A stretch of DNA of 6,213 nt from JASLBX01 sp036374175 (GCA_036374175.1 DASUUH010000078.1:1-6213); one strand, 5' to 3'; shown: positions 1 through 6,213, counted from the stretch's first letter. The notes: a model not told the origin generated them from the letters alone. A program made the numbers and translations.

Positions 1-1
1 G

Positions 2-727
2 GGCCGCGATTTCACCGATGACCACTTCGGCGCCGCCGACGACCTCGAACGTCTCGGTACCGCACGGCACTTCTTCGACTGGGTGCTCGACGAATTCGAC
101 CCACACCTGCGGGGCAGGATGCTCGAAGTCGGCGCTGGCGCCGGGACCATCACCCGAATGCTGGCCGAACGGTATCCGAGTTGCCGGCTGGTCGCTCTCG
201 AGCCGGCGCAGAACATGGTGGAGCCGCTAACCGCGTACGCCGCTCTCAGTGATCGCGTGACGGTGCACCAAGAGACCCTCAGCGACTACATCCGAAGAGG
301 TGAGGGTGGCTTTGATTCGGTGCTGTACCTGAATGTTCTGGAGCACATCGAAGACGACGCTCGCGAGCTGCGCCTCGCGGCCTCGGTGCTTCGTCCAGGC
401 GGTTCCCTGCTGGTGTTCGGGCCGGCGCTGGAAGCGCTCTACAGCGACCTCGACTACAAGGCCGGGCATTACCGGCGGTACGCACTTCCACAGCTGTGCC
501 GGCTCACTGAGGCGGTGGGCCTGGTGGTACACAAGGCCCGCTACTTCGACATCCTGGGCGTCGTGCCGTACTACGTGGTCTACAAGGTGATGCGGCAGAC
601 GGACATCAGCGGATCCACGATGTGGGGCTACGATCGGGTCGTTGTGCCAGTCAGCCGCGCGCTTCAGCGTGTGCTGTCCCGACCCCCAGTGGGCAAGAAC
701 GTCCTTCTCGTGGCGACTAGGCCATGA
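2..727 (+). CDS. Class I SAM-dependent methyltransferase, 5'-truncated by window edge
   Basis: The frame is open from base 2, so the true start lies upstream. The GTG at 83 (Val inside FDWVLDEF) is internal, because the 27 codons before it read as ordinary protein ending ARHFFDWVLDEFDPHL, as expected ahead of motif I in this family. About 241 residues are visible. Motif I is LEVGAGAGTIT (about 122-154), the acidic end of strand 2 is LEPAQNM (about 199-219), and a motif IV-like LNVLEHIEDD and post-motif VLRPGGSLLVFGPA follow (about 330-425). The protein probably transfers a methyl group from SAM to a small molecule, sugar or lipid-linked glycan in the cytosol; the acceptor cannot be read. The C-terminus ends GKNVLLVATRP, a common ending in methyltransferases found beside glycosyltransferases (from memory). 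Its TGA stop overlaps the next gene's ATG as ATGA (724-727), implying translational coupling. Family assignment is firm; substrate is unknown. Confidence 0.92.
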   Translation, partial: GRDFTDDHFGAADDLERLGTARHFFDWVLDEFDPHLRGRMLEVGAGAGTITRMLAERYPSCRLVALEPAQNMVEPLTAYAALSDRVTVHQETLSDYIRRGEGGFDSVLYLNVLEHIEDDARELRLAASVLRPGGSLLVFGPALEALYSDLDYKAGHYRRYALPQLCRLTEAVGLVVHKARYFDILGVVPYYVVYKVMRQTDISGSTMWGYDRVVVPVSRALQRVLSRPPVGKNVLLVATRP

Positions 728-1722
728 GCGTCGATGTCTCGGTGGTCATCCCCACCAGCGGCCGGGTCGATCTGCTGAGCTGCGCGGTCCGGACGGCGTT
801 GGATCAGCGTGTGGACGTCGAGGTCATCGTGGTCGACGACGCGGCCACGGACGACACCGCGGACTGGCTGGCGAACCAGAAGGATGCCCGGTTGCGTGTC
901 GTCCGGCACACCACTCGGCTGGGCGTCAGCGCTGCCAGGAACAGCGGTATCCGCGCGGCGCGGGGCACTTGGGTGGCCTTCCTCGACGACGACGACGCAT
1001 GGTCGCCGGACAAGCTCGAGAGTCAGTTGTCTGCCGCTCGAGAGGCGGGCTGCCGCTGGGTCTACACGGGCGACGTGCACGTGGACGAGCGGCTCCGCCT
1101 TCTGGGTGGTGGTCCTCCGCTGTCACCGCCGGACGCCCTGGCGATGCTGTCCTCGCAGAACACGCTGCCGTCGGGCGCCTCCAACGTGATGGTTCGGGCG
1201 GACCTGCTGGCCACGGTCGGCGGGTTCGATACGTCGCTCCGGCGTACCGAGGACTGGGACATGTGGATCAGGCTCGCACGCACCGGGCCGCCGGCCTGGG
1301 TATGTCGTCCACAGGTGGCGTACCGGCACCATCGCGGCAACGCCGACACAGATCCCGCGCCGATGGTCAGCGAGCCCGCATTGCTCGCCCGCCGGTACGG
1401 CATCACCATCGATCGGCTGGCAATGATGCGCCGCGCCGCGTGGACCTGCCTACAGGATGGCAGGCGGATGAAAGCCGCCGGCTACTACCTGCGCGCGGTC
1501 GCTCGCGGGGACATCCGGTCGCTGGGCCGCGCGGCCATCGCGATGACTCATCCGGCAGTCGGTACAAGCGACGTGTACCGGCTCGTCGGATGGACGGATG
1601 AGGCGCACGAGTGGGCTCTGCGTGCGGAGTCCTGGCTCGAGCCGTTGCGTCAACTTCACCATCGGGGATCTGCTGTACCAGGGCGGCGAGGTAAAACTCA
1701 GTCCTCTGGCCGCGGCCGGTAG
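724..1722 (+). CDS. Family 2 glycosyltransferase (GT2-A)
   Basis: A 332-residue GT-A-fold glycosyltransferase, expected to be cytosolic and to use a nucleotide-sugar donor. The N-terminal nucleotide-binding part has SVVIPT (6-11) and VIVVDD (34-39), then GVSAARN (67-73), the metal-binding DXD region in FLDDDDAW (86-93), and EDWDMWIRLAR (176-186), whose ED pair is the usual acceptor-side/catalytic-base motif. No transmembrane segment is visible. The ATG at 724 is chosen because it overlaps the methyltransferase stop as ATGA and lies directly before the first beta strand. A closely related paralogue starts at 5398. Residues after about 310 (from LHHRGSAVPG on) are basic, low in hydrophobics and unlike a domain. 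This tail enters the 25-bp tail-to-tail overlap with the minus-strand gene. Donor and acceptor sugars cannot be predicted. Confidence 0.95.
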   Translation: MSVDVSVVIPTSGRVDLLSCAVRTALDQRVDVEVIVVDDAATDDTADWLANQKDARLRVVRHTTRLGVSAARNSGIRAARGTWVAFLDDDDAWSPDKLESQLSAAREAGCRWVYTGDVHVDERLRLLGGGPPLSPPDALAMLSSQNTLPSGASNVMVRADLLATVGGFDTSLRRTEDWDMWIRLARTGPPAWVCRPQVAYRHHRGNADTDPAPMVSEPALLARRYGITIDRLAMMRRAAWTCLQDGRRMKAAGYYLRAVARGDIRSLGRAAIAMTHPAVGTSDVYRLVGWTDEAHEWALRAESWLEPLRQLHHRGSAVPGRRGKTQSSGRGR

Positions 1723-3212
1723 ATGTCGTAACCCTGTACGCGCTCGCTGAACGTGTACGAACGCTCGACCGCAGCGATCACGCGGGTCCCGAAGTGGTAA
1801 TCAGCCCACCAGGCTGAGTCGTCGAGTGGCTGCACCAGCACGATGACCTCGAAGTGGTGCTCATCGATCCGTTCGACCAGCGCACGGACCGCCGCAGGGT
1901 CGCCCCTGCCGATTCGCAGCAGCATGAACGGGTCGAGGACCACGGGGTCCTGATCCAGGGACACCGGAACATAGGGGTCCTCAGAAAGAACGTGTGTTGT
2001 CTCGTCAGCGACGCCGGCCAGCGGCTCCGCATGGTAGCGAGACGGGTCACGCAGTGTGCCGACGGCGTCTCGTACTGCTGGCCCCACGGTGACGGCCATT
2101 CCGCTGACGAGTGTCCAGACGATCACAATGCTCAGCGCCGGGCGCCAAAGCCTCACCGAGCGGAGCTCCGGGGGAGCATGCCCGGCCGCAGTACCGACCA
2201 CGATCCCTGAGAGGACGGCGATGTCGAGCAGCTGGTTGCCGCCGGTGCCGATGTCGGTCAGCACGACGAGCAACACCAGAAACGCTGCGATGAGGGCCCA
2301 CTGCCAGGGATCTACCGACCGCCGACGAAGCGCAAACCCCACCAGTGCGAGCGCGAACGGTAGGAGCAGCCAGGTGCCGGGCGCCTCATTCACCAGGAGA
2401 TGCAGCAGCCGGTAGGGGGAGGTCACCAGCGCGGCCGGCCCGTTTACTCCGGCCGCCGAGAGCCCAAGGACGTTCTCCAGTAAGCGCCCGTCGGTCGCGG
2501 CGGTGAGAGTGCCGAGCAGGACCGCGGAGAATCCCACGTATGCGGCGACGAAATGACGAAGGCGTTGACGGTCGGACATCCACAACCACGCGACAATCGC
2601 CACTGGGGCCCAGACGGCGTGTAACTTGGCGGTGACCGCGAGTGCCGCCAGGGCTGCCGAAGCCCATGTGGCCCGCCGCGATCCCGAGTTGGCGACCACG
2701 GCGATCGCCAGCAGCTGCAGCAGCAGCGGAAGGCTGTCCCCGCGCAGGCCCGTGACGGCCAGTAGGCCGGTCTGCGTCGTGAGCACCACGCCGACCAGCC
2801 CGGCGGCGATCGGTACCGGGCAGGCGCTGCCACGCAGCACCGCGAACATCACGATGCACACCGCCAGCATCGTGGCGACGGCTAGCAGCTTGCCCGAGAC
2901 CAGGTACTCACCCGTGAGCCGGCTGACCGCCGTGTGCAGCAGCACCGGCAACGGCATGAACCGGGTTCCGCCGAACGTGTCCTCCCCCACGAGCGGCGGG
3001 TAGAGCACACCCTGATCGGCATACCTGGCCAGGGCAATTCGTGCGCCCGACGCGTGGTCCACCGCATACCGGTCGTCGATGTGCACGATCGCCACGAGTG
3101 CCACGGCCATCGCTGCCAGTGCGGACGCGGCAAGGCACAGGCCCGCCAGCCATGCCGTGCCCCGACGAATCGGCGCCGGCCGGCTCTCCGCCACCGCCAG
3201 GCCCGTCTTCAC
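1698..3212 (-). CDS. Polytopic membrane glycosyltransferase, GT-C/GT39-like
   Basis: A protein of about 504 residues with roughly ten hydrophobic segments and a soluble C-terminal part. The first membrane helix (about residues 19-43 from the GTG) is followed by an Asp-Asp pair in HIDDRYAVDH (46-47), where GT-C enzymes carry catalytic acidic residues in the first outer loop. LYPPLVGEDTFGGTRFMPLP follows, typical of PMT/ArnT-like proteins. Later landmarks are GLRGDSLPLLLQ, AKLHAVWAP and GTGGNQLLDIAVL. The last 110 or so residues (VLSEDPYVPV, PVVLDPFMLLRI, GYDIYRPR) would lie outside the membrane. It likely transfers a sugar from polyprenyl-phosphate sugar on the outer face; this is inferred from the family. 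GTG at 3212 is preferred because it overlaps the upstream stop as GTGA; an ATG at 3254 in the same frame would add 14 residues and a 46-bp overlap. In-frame TTA codons lie at 2624-2622 and 2483-2481. The 3' end overlaps GT2-A by 25 bp. Confidence 0.86.
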   Translation of the reverse strand: MKTGLAVAESRPAPIRRGTAWLAGLCLAASALAAMAVALVAIVHIDDRYAVDHASGARIALARYADQGVLYPPLVGEDTFGGTRFMPLPVLLHTAVSRLTGEYLVSGKLLAVATMLAVCIVMFAVLRGSACPVPIAAGLVGVVLTTQTGLLAVTGLRGDSLPLLLQLLAIAVVANSGSRRATWASAALAALAVTAKLHAVWAPVAIVAWLWMSDRQRLRHFVAAYVGFSAVLLGTLTAATDGRLLENVLGLSAAGVNGPAALVTSPYRLLHLLVNEAPGTWLLLPFALALVGFALRRRSVDPWQWALIAAFLVLLVVLTDIGTGGNQLLDIAVLSGIVVGTAAGHAPPELRSVRLWRPALSIVIVWTLVSGMAVTVGPAVRDAVGTLRDPSRYHAEPLAGVADETTHVLSEDPYVPVSLDQDPVVLDPFMLLRIGRGDPAAVRALVERIDEHHFEVIVLVQPLDDSAWWADYHFGTRVIAAVERSYTFSERVQGYDIYRPRPED

Positions 3213-4372
3213 CGTGGCGAGGCGCCGCGAGCGGCCGTCGTACCCTCTGCCCAACGCTGGCGGGCTGCCTGGTATACCGCTTCGTAGGCGGCCGCGACGT
3301 CGTCCCAGTTGTAGCTGCGGGCCAGGCGTCTGGCGGCCGCTGCGACCTTAGACCACTCAGCAGTAGGCAGCTTCGCGACCGCCTCGAGGGTGGGACCGAA
3401 GTCGCTCGGAGCAGACACCCATCCGGCCCCCGAGCGGCTCACCGGGACCAGCCGGTCCACCTCTTGGCTGACGAGCGACGGGACACCCTGCGCCAACGCC
3501 TCCAGCAGCGACATGGGCAACCCCTCCCACCGGGAGGGGAGCACGAAGAGGTCCGCTGCCGCATAGGCGCTTGCGACGGAGGCCGGCTCAAGCTGGCCAA
3601 CCAGGTACATGCGTTCCGCAATCCCCAGGTCGGCCACCATCCGCTGCAGCCGTCGGTGGCCACCACGGTGATCCGGCCCGGCGAGGAGAAACCGCCAGGC
3701 CGGTGCGTCCGCGGCGGCCGCGACCAACCGGTCCAGACCCTTGTGCCGCACATCAAGTCGGCCGACGAACACGGCCAGCCGCGCGTCGGGCGGCACGCCG
3801 ACGCTGTGGCGGAACGACATCCCGGCGATGCCCGCAGGGCACGGCGCGACTCCGTTCGGCACCACGACCGTCGCCACGTCGCCTGCGTAGGCGCGTACCT
3901 GCTCGGCCTCGACCTCGGTGAGGGCGACCGTGGTGACCGCGCGGCGGACCATGCGCTTTTCGTACAGTGCCGAGTAGATCTGTTTACGGAAGAAACTGCG
4001 GCGCAGCGATACCGGGTCGAACCCCCCGTGCGGAGAGACGACGACCGGTCCCGGCCAAGCCCGCGTAATGGCAGCGTTCAACGGGACGAACACACTGTGG
4101 ACATGCAGCACGTCCACAGCCGTGCCAGCCGGGAGAACAACCGTCGGCAGCAGCCGACCCCGGCGGCGAGACGTCGTGATCGGGCGGCATCGCACCCCGG
4201 CGTCTTCAAGGGTGCTGATCATCGCGCTGAGGGTCGGCGCGCGCCAATCGTCGTCGTACCACAGCTCCGCGTCGTGACCTCGCCGAGCGAGTGCGGTCGT
4301 TAGCTGGCCGAGGACAGTCAGGATGCCTGAGGCGGAGCGTCCTACCGATGGCGCCACATGGGCGATGCGCAT
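3209..4372 (-). CDS. Family 4 glycosyltransferase (GT-B fold)
   Basis: A 387-residue retaining glycosyltransferase of the GT4 type, about the usual length. The N-terminal domain begins MRIAHVAPSVG with a glycine-containing loop (GRSASGI, 11-17), HVHS (90-93) and SPHGGFDP (113-120). The linker has VPNGV (171-175). The C-terminal nucleotide-sugar-binding domain has VGRLDVRHKGLD (203-214; Arg205 and Lys211 expected to contact the donor phosphates) and the E-x7-E motif EGLPMSLLE (Glu283, Glu291). It should add a sugar from a nucleotide donor to a lipid-linked acceptor at the inner membrane face. ATG 4372 is chosen because homology begins there. The frame extends to 4462, but those 30 extra residues do not resemble a GT4 start and would overlap the divergent gene. 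No Shine-Dalgarno precedes 4372, so it may be leaderless. It is first in a two-gene unit with the membrane GT downstream (GTGA overlap). Confidence 0.95.
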   Translation of the reverse strand: MRIAHVAPSVGRSASGILTVLGQLTTALARRGHDAELWYDDDWRAPTLSAMISTLEDAGVRCRPITTSRRRGRLLPTVVLPAGTAVDVLHVHSVFVPLNAAITRAWPGPVVVSPHGGFDPVSLRRSFFRKQIYSALYEKRMVRRAVTTVALTEVEAEQVRAYAGDVATVVVPNGVAPCPAGIAGMSFRHSVGVPPDARLAVFVGRLDVRHKGLDRLVAAAADAPAWRFLLAGPDHRGGHRRLQRMVADLGIAERMYLVGQLEPASVASAYAAADLFVLPSRWEGLPMSLLEALAQGVPSLVSQEVDRLVPVSRSGAGWVSAPSDFGPTLEAVAKLPTAEWSKVAAAARRLARSYNWDDVAAAYEAVYQAARQRWAEGTTAARGASPR

Positions 4373-4418
4373 GCGACTACCGTAGCCGCAGTGGATCGTG
4401 ACCAGTCGTGATCCGGCG
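4373..4418. promoter_or_regulatory. Candidate divergent promoter region between the GT4 and deacetylase genes
   Basis: This is the only head-to-head junction in the window, so both flanking units should have promoters here or just inside the neighbouring genes. The sequence TACCGTA (4378-4384) holds a TANNNT-type -10 on each strand: TACCGT on plus (4378-4383) and TACGGT on minus (4384-4379). On minus it ends six bases before ATG 4372, the spacing expected for a leaderless actinobacterial mRNA. On plus it would give a leader of roughly 30 bases up to the Shine-Dalgarno at 4419. No good -35 box is seen for either direction, so this is tentative. Confidence 0.3.
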
Positions 4419-5405
4419 AAAGGAGGGTCCGACATCTCTCCGGCAGGCTTGCACGAGAACACCTCGCCCGTCCGAACCGCGATGTGGCGGCGAAGCGCGA
4501 CGATGCTGCTCGGTCAGCGGTCTGTGGCCGCGGTGAGTGGAAGGCTGGCCGCTCGGCGCGGCCGGGCGCTCGCACTCGTCTATCACCGGGTTCGACCGCA
4601 GCCGATCCAGGACTACGAGGTGGTTCCCTGCGTGCCGGTCGAGCAGTTCCGGCGCCACCTCGAGGCGCTGCTCGTCATGGGCGAAATCGTGCCTATCGAC
4701 GAGTTGATCACATCCAAACAGTCCACCCGCCCTCGATTCGCCCTGACCTTCGATGACGATTACGCGACCCACGCTCGCCACGTGCTCCCCGTACTCCGCG
4801 GGTTCAACGTGCCTGCGACATTCTTCCTGTCCGGGAGAGCCCTGCATGGTCTCGGCCCCTACTGGTGGGAGGTACTCGAGGCGCGGATACGACATGACGG
4901 ACCCGAACGGGTAGCCCGGACGCTAGATGCGCCCCGAGCGGAACCGCAGGCCATTGCTCTGACGTGCGAGGAGGACCCGGCCCGCCAGCATCACCTGGAG
5001 GCCGACGGTGTGGACACCGGCGATCAGCTGGCCCCGAGCGAGATCGCGGCGCTCGTCGCAGCCGGGATGACCATCGGCTTCCACACCGTCAGACACCCGG
5101 TCCTACCTCGGCTCGCTCCACCGGACCGCCACCGAGCGCTGACCGAAGGTCGGGAGCGGTTAGAAAGTCTCACCGGGCAGCGCATGACGATTTTCGCCTA
5201 TCCGCACGGCCGCACGGACGCTCTAACCGCTGCCGACACCCGTGCGGCCGGCTACGAATCCGCCTGGACCGGGGCGGGGCGGGCCGTCGGCCGTGGTAGC
5301 GATCGCTGGCGCCTGGGGCGGTGGGAAGCCGGCTCGATCGAGCCCGACGTGCTGCGTGCACGCGCTCTCGCGAGACTCCTTCGGCCGGTACCCGCCGATG
5401 GTTGA
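4398..5405 (+). CDS. Polysaccharide deacetylase, CE4/NodB family
   Basis: A carbohydrate esterase 4 homologue of at most 335 residues, expected to remove N- or O-acetyl groups using a divalent metal. Numbered from GTG 4398: ALVYHRV (59-65); motif 1 TFDDDY (117-122) with the catalytic and metal-binding Asp pair; motif 2 HTVRHP (229-234) with both metal-ligand histidines; motif 3 AYPHG (267-271). All key residues are present, so it should be active. Motif 1 has Asp where most CE4 proteins have Gly. A long segment between motifs 1 and 2 carries YWWEVLE (155-161), seen in GT-cluster deacetylases (from memory). No signal peptide or clear membrane helix, so a cytosolic substrate is plausible. The start is unresolved: GTG 4398 is the longest canonical frame, but a strong Shine-Dalgarno (4419-4427) lies downstream of it, pointing to ATC 4434 or TTG 4449; ATGs at 4482 and 4503 also precede the domain. 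A TTA codon lies at 5160-5162. The gene runs into GT2-B with an 8-bp overlap. Confidence 0.93.
   Translation: MTSRDPAKGGSDISPAGLHENTSPVRTAMWRRSATMLLGQRSVAAVSGRLAARRGRALALVYHRVRPQPIQDYEVVPCVPVEQFRRHLEALLVMGEIVPIDELITSKQSTRPRFALTFDDDYATHARHVLPVLRGFNVPATFFLSGRALHGLGPYWWEVLEARIRHDGPERVARTLDAPRAEPQAIALTCEEDPARQHHLEADGVDTGDQLAPSEIAALVAAGMTIGFHTVRHPVLPRLAPPDRHRALTEGRERLESLTGQRMTIFAYPHGRTDALTAADTRAAGYESAWTGAGRAVGRGSDRWRLGRWEAGSIEPDVLRARALARLLRPVPADG
4419..4427 (+). promoter_or_regulatory. Strong Shine-Dalgarno ahead of the deacetylase
   Basis: AAAGGAGGG matches the 16S rRNA anti-Shine-Dalgarno complement at eight consecutive bases (AAAGGAGG) and is the best ribosome-binding site seen in the window. 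No ATG, GTG or TTG lies 5-12 bases downstream in any frame. At seven bases from the end of GGAGG there is ATC (4434-4436), which is in frame with the deacetylase. The next in-frame canonical candidate is TTG 4449, 22 bases away. The site therefore argues against GTG 4398 as the start. Confidence 0.6.
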
Positions 5406-6213
5406 CGTCAGCGTCGTCATCCCGACTCGGGACCGCATGCCGCTATTGAGGACGGCGCTGCGTTCCGTGCTGACTCAGGACGGCGTGACCTTGGAGGTGA
5501 TCGTCGTGGATGACGGCTCGGCAGACGCCGTCGCTCCGCACTGCCACGATCTGAACGGTCGAGTCGCCGTGCACCGCCATGCCGAGCCGAGTGGCGTCAG
5601 CGCCGCCAGGAACACCGGCATCGCCGCTGCCAAGGGACACTGGATCGCCTTCCTCGACGACGACGATGCGTGGTCTCCCACGAAGCTCGCAAAGCAGGTG
5701 AGGGCTGCCTCGGCGAGCGAGCGGAACTGGGTCTACGCCGGCTACGTCGATGTCGATGCCGGCCTCGGGATCGTGGGCGGAACCCCACCTCCCGGCCCGG
5801 ACGAGGTGATGGACCTGCTGACGAGCCACAACTCGGTACCCGCGAGCGCATCGAGCGTCGTTGTGCGCGCATCCGCGTTGGCTCGGGCCGGCGGTTTCGA
5901 CGTCGGACTCCAGGTCCACGAGGATTGGGACATGTGGATCCGGCTGGCCCGGTTCGGTCCACCGGCATCGGTTCCAGAACCACTCGTCGCCCTGCGCTGG
6001 CACGACGCGAACCGGTCGTCGCAGATGGACGCCATGCTTCGGGAACTGCCGGTGATCGCCCATCGCCACGACATCGCGGTGGACTACCCACGCCATCTCC
6101 GCTGGGCGGCGTGGACGGAATGGCGGTCTGGTCGTCCGGGCGCCGCCGCCCGGAGGTATCTGTCCGCGGCAATGCACGGCGATTTGCCGTCCCTCGGCCG
6201 GGCAGCCGTGGTC
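5398..6213 (+). CDS. Family 2 glycosyltransferase (GT2-B), 3'-truncated by window edge
   Basis: The frame from ATG 5398 stays open for 272 codons to the window end, so the stop lies outside. The ATG sits inside the end of the deacetylase gene (ATGGTTGA, 8-bp overlap), suggesting translational coupling. The protein starts MVDVSVVIPTRDR and shows VIVVDDGS (34-41), GVSAARN (66-72), the DXD region FLDDDDAW (85-92) and EDWDMWIRLAR (175-185), a complete GT2 catalytic core. It aligns without gaps to GT2-A from GVSAARN onward, with 80 of 137 positions identical by hand count, and similarity resumes near the C-terminus (GDLPSLGRAA against GDIRSLGRAA). Judging from GT2-A, about 40-60 residues are missing. 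It probably uses a related donor or acceptor in the same cytosolic pathway. Its exact sugar is unknown. The 735-bp minus-strand reading frame over this region is an antisense shadow. Confidence 0.95.
   Translation, partial: MVDVSVVIPTRDRMPLLRTALRSVLTQDGVTLEVIVVDDGSADAVAPHCHDLNGRVAVHRHAEPSGVSAARNTGIAAAKGHWIAFLDDDDAWSPTKLAKQVRAASASERNWVYAGYVDVDAGLGIVGGTPPPGPDEVMDLLTSHNSVPASASSVVVRASALARAGGFDVGLQVHEDWDMWIRLARFGPPASVPEPLVALRWHDANRSSQMDAMLRELPVIAHRHDIAVDYPRHLRWAAWTEWRSGRPGAAARRYLSAAMHGDLPSLGRAAVV

Noticed and set aside
991..1000. GACGAC runs (also near 5656) considered as a tandem repeat
   Set aside because: They encode the DDDD of the GT2 DXD region and are explained by protein conservation.
642..1601. 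319-codon plus-strand open frame over the methyltransferase end and GT2-A
   Set aside because: It is out of frame with both genes, Arg/Gly-rich and without motifs. The ATGA-coupled frame at 724 is the real one.
1708..1717. Perfect palindrome GGCCGCGGCC in the convergent overlap, considered as a bidirectional terminator
   Set aside because: It has no loop, is short, lacks a U-rich tract, and lies within coding sequence on both strands; such palindromes are expected by chance in this composition.
3041..4303. 420-codon plus-strand open frame across the GT4 gene
   Set aside because: It is antisense to a gene with complete GT4 motifs; its translation is Arg/Pro/His-rich with no recognisable domain, as expected for a shadow frame in G+C-rich DNA.
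4373..4462. 30-residue N-terminal extension of the GT4 protein to ATG 4462
   Set aside because: GT4 homology begins at MRIAHVAPSVG (4372). The extension has no family resemblance and would overlap the divergent deacetylase start and its Shine-Dalgarno.
5443..6177. 244-codon minus-strand open frame at the right end
   Set aside because: It is antisense to GT2-B, which has intact GT2 motifs. A similar antisense frame over GT2-A (664-1080) arises from the same conserved coding sequence.

Overview
The window is G+C-rich DNA with strong G/C preference at third codon positions. It is packed with overlapping genes and has almost no intergenic space. Codon use and the style of the protein families suggest an actinobacterium, but no marker gene fixes the genus. 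Three in-frame TTA codons argue mildly against a core-genome Streptomyces locus.

Layout, left to right. (1) Positions 2-1722, plus strand: the 3' part of a class I SAM-dependent methyltransferase gene cut by the left edge, then a family 2 glycosyltransferase (GT2-A) joined by an ATGA overlap. (2) Positions 1698-4372, minus strand: a two-gene block whose transcription order is a family 4 glycosyltransferase (right) and then a polytopic GT-C/GT39-like membrane protein (left), joined by a GTGA overlap. Its 3' end runs 25 bp into the 3' end of GT2-A, tail to tail. (3) Positions 4398-6213, plus strand, divergent from block 2: a CE4/NodB-type polysaccharide deacetylase, then a second GT2 (GT2-B) overlapping it by 8 bp and cut by the right edge. 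GT2-A and GT2-B are clear paralogues (80 of 137 aligned residues identical by hand count in the core). The largest gap between genes is about 25 bp, at the divergent start region, so there is no gene-free stretch to describe. I saw no tRNA, rRNA, CRISPR array, insertion sequence or convincing terminator.

As a set this looks like part of an envelope polysaccharide, glycolipid or secondary-metabolite glycan locus. Cytosolic GT2 and GT4 enzymes would build a glycan, probably on a lipid carrier. The GT-C membrane protein would transfer a polyprenyl-phosphate-linked sugar on the outer face. The deacetylase would remove N- or O-acetyl groups, and the methyltransferase would modify a sugar or the carrier. 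No substrate can be read from the sequence. Points worth a second look are the duplicated GT2 pair around an inverted cassette, the unresolved deacetylase start (a near-perfect Shine-Dalgarno placed ideally for an in-frame ATC), and possible overlapping divergent promoter elements.
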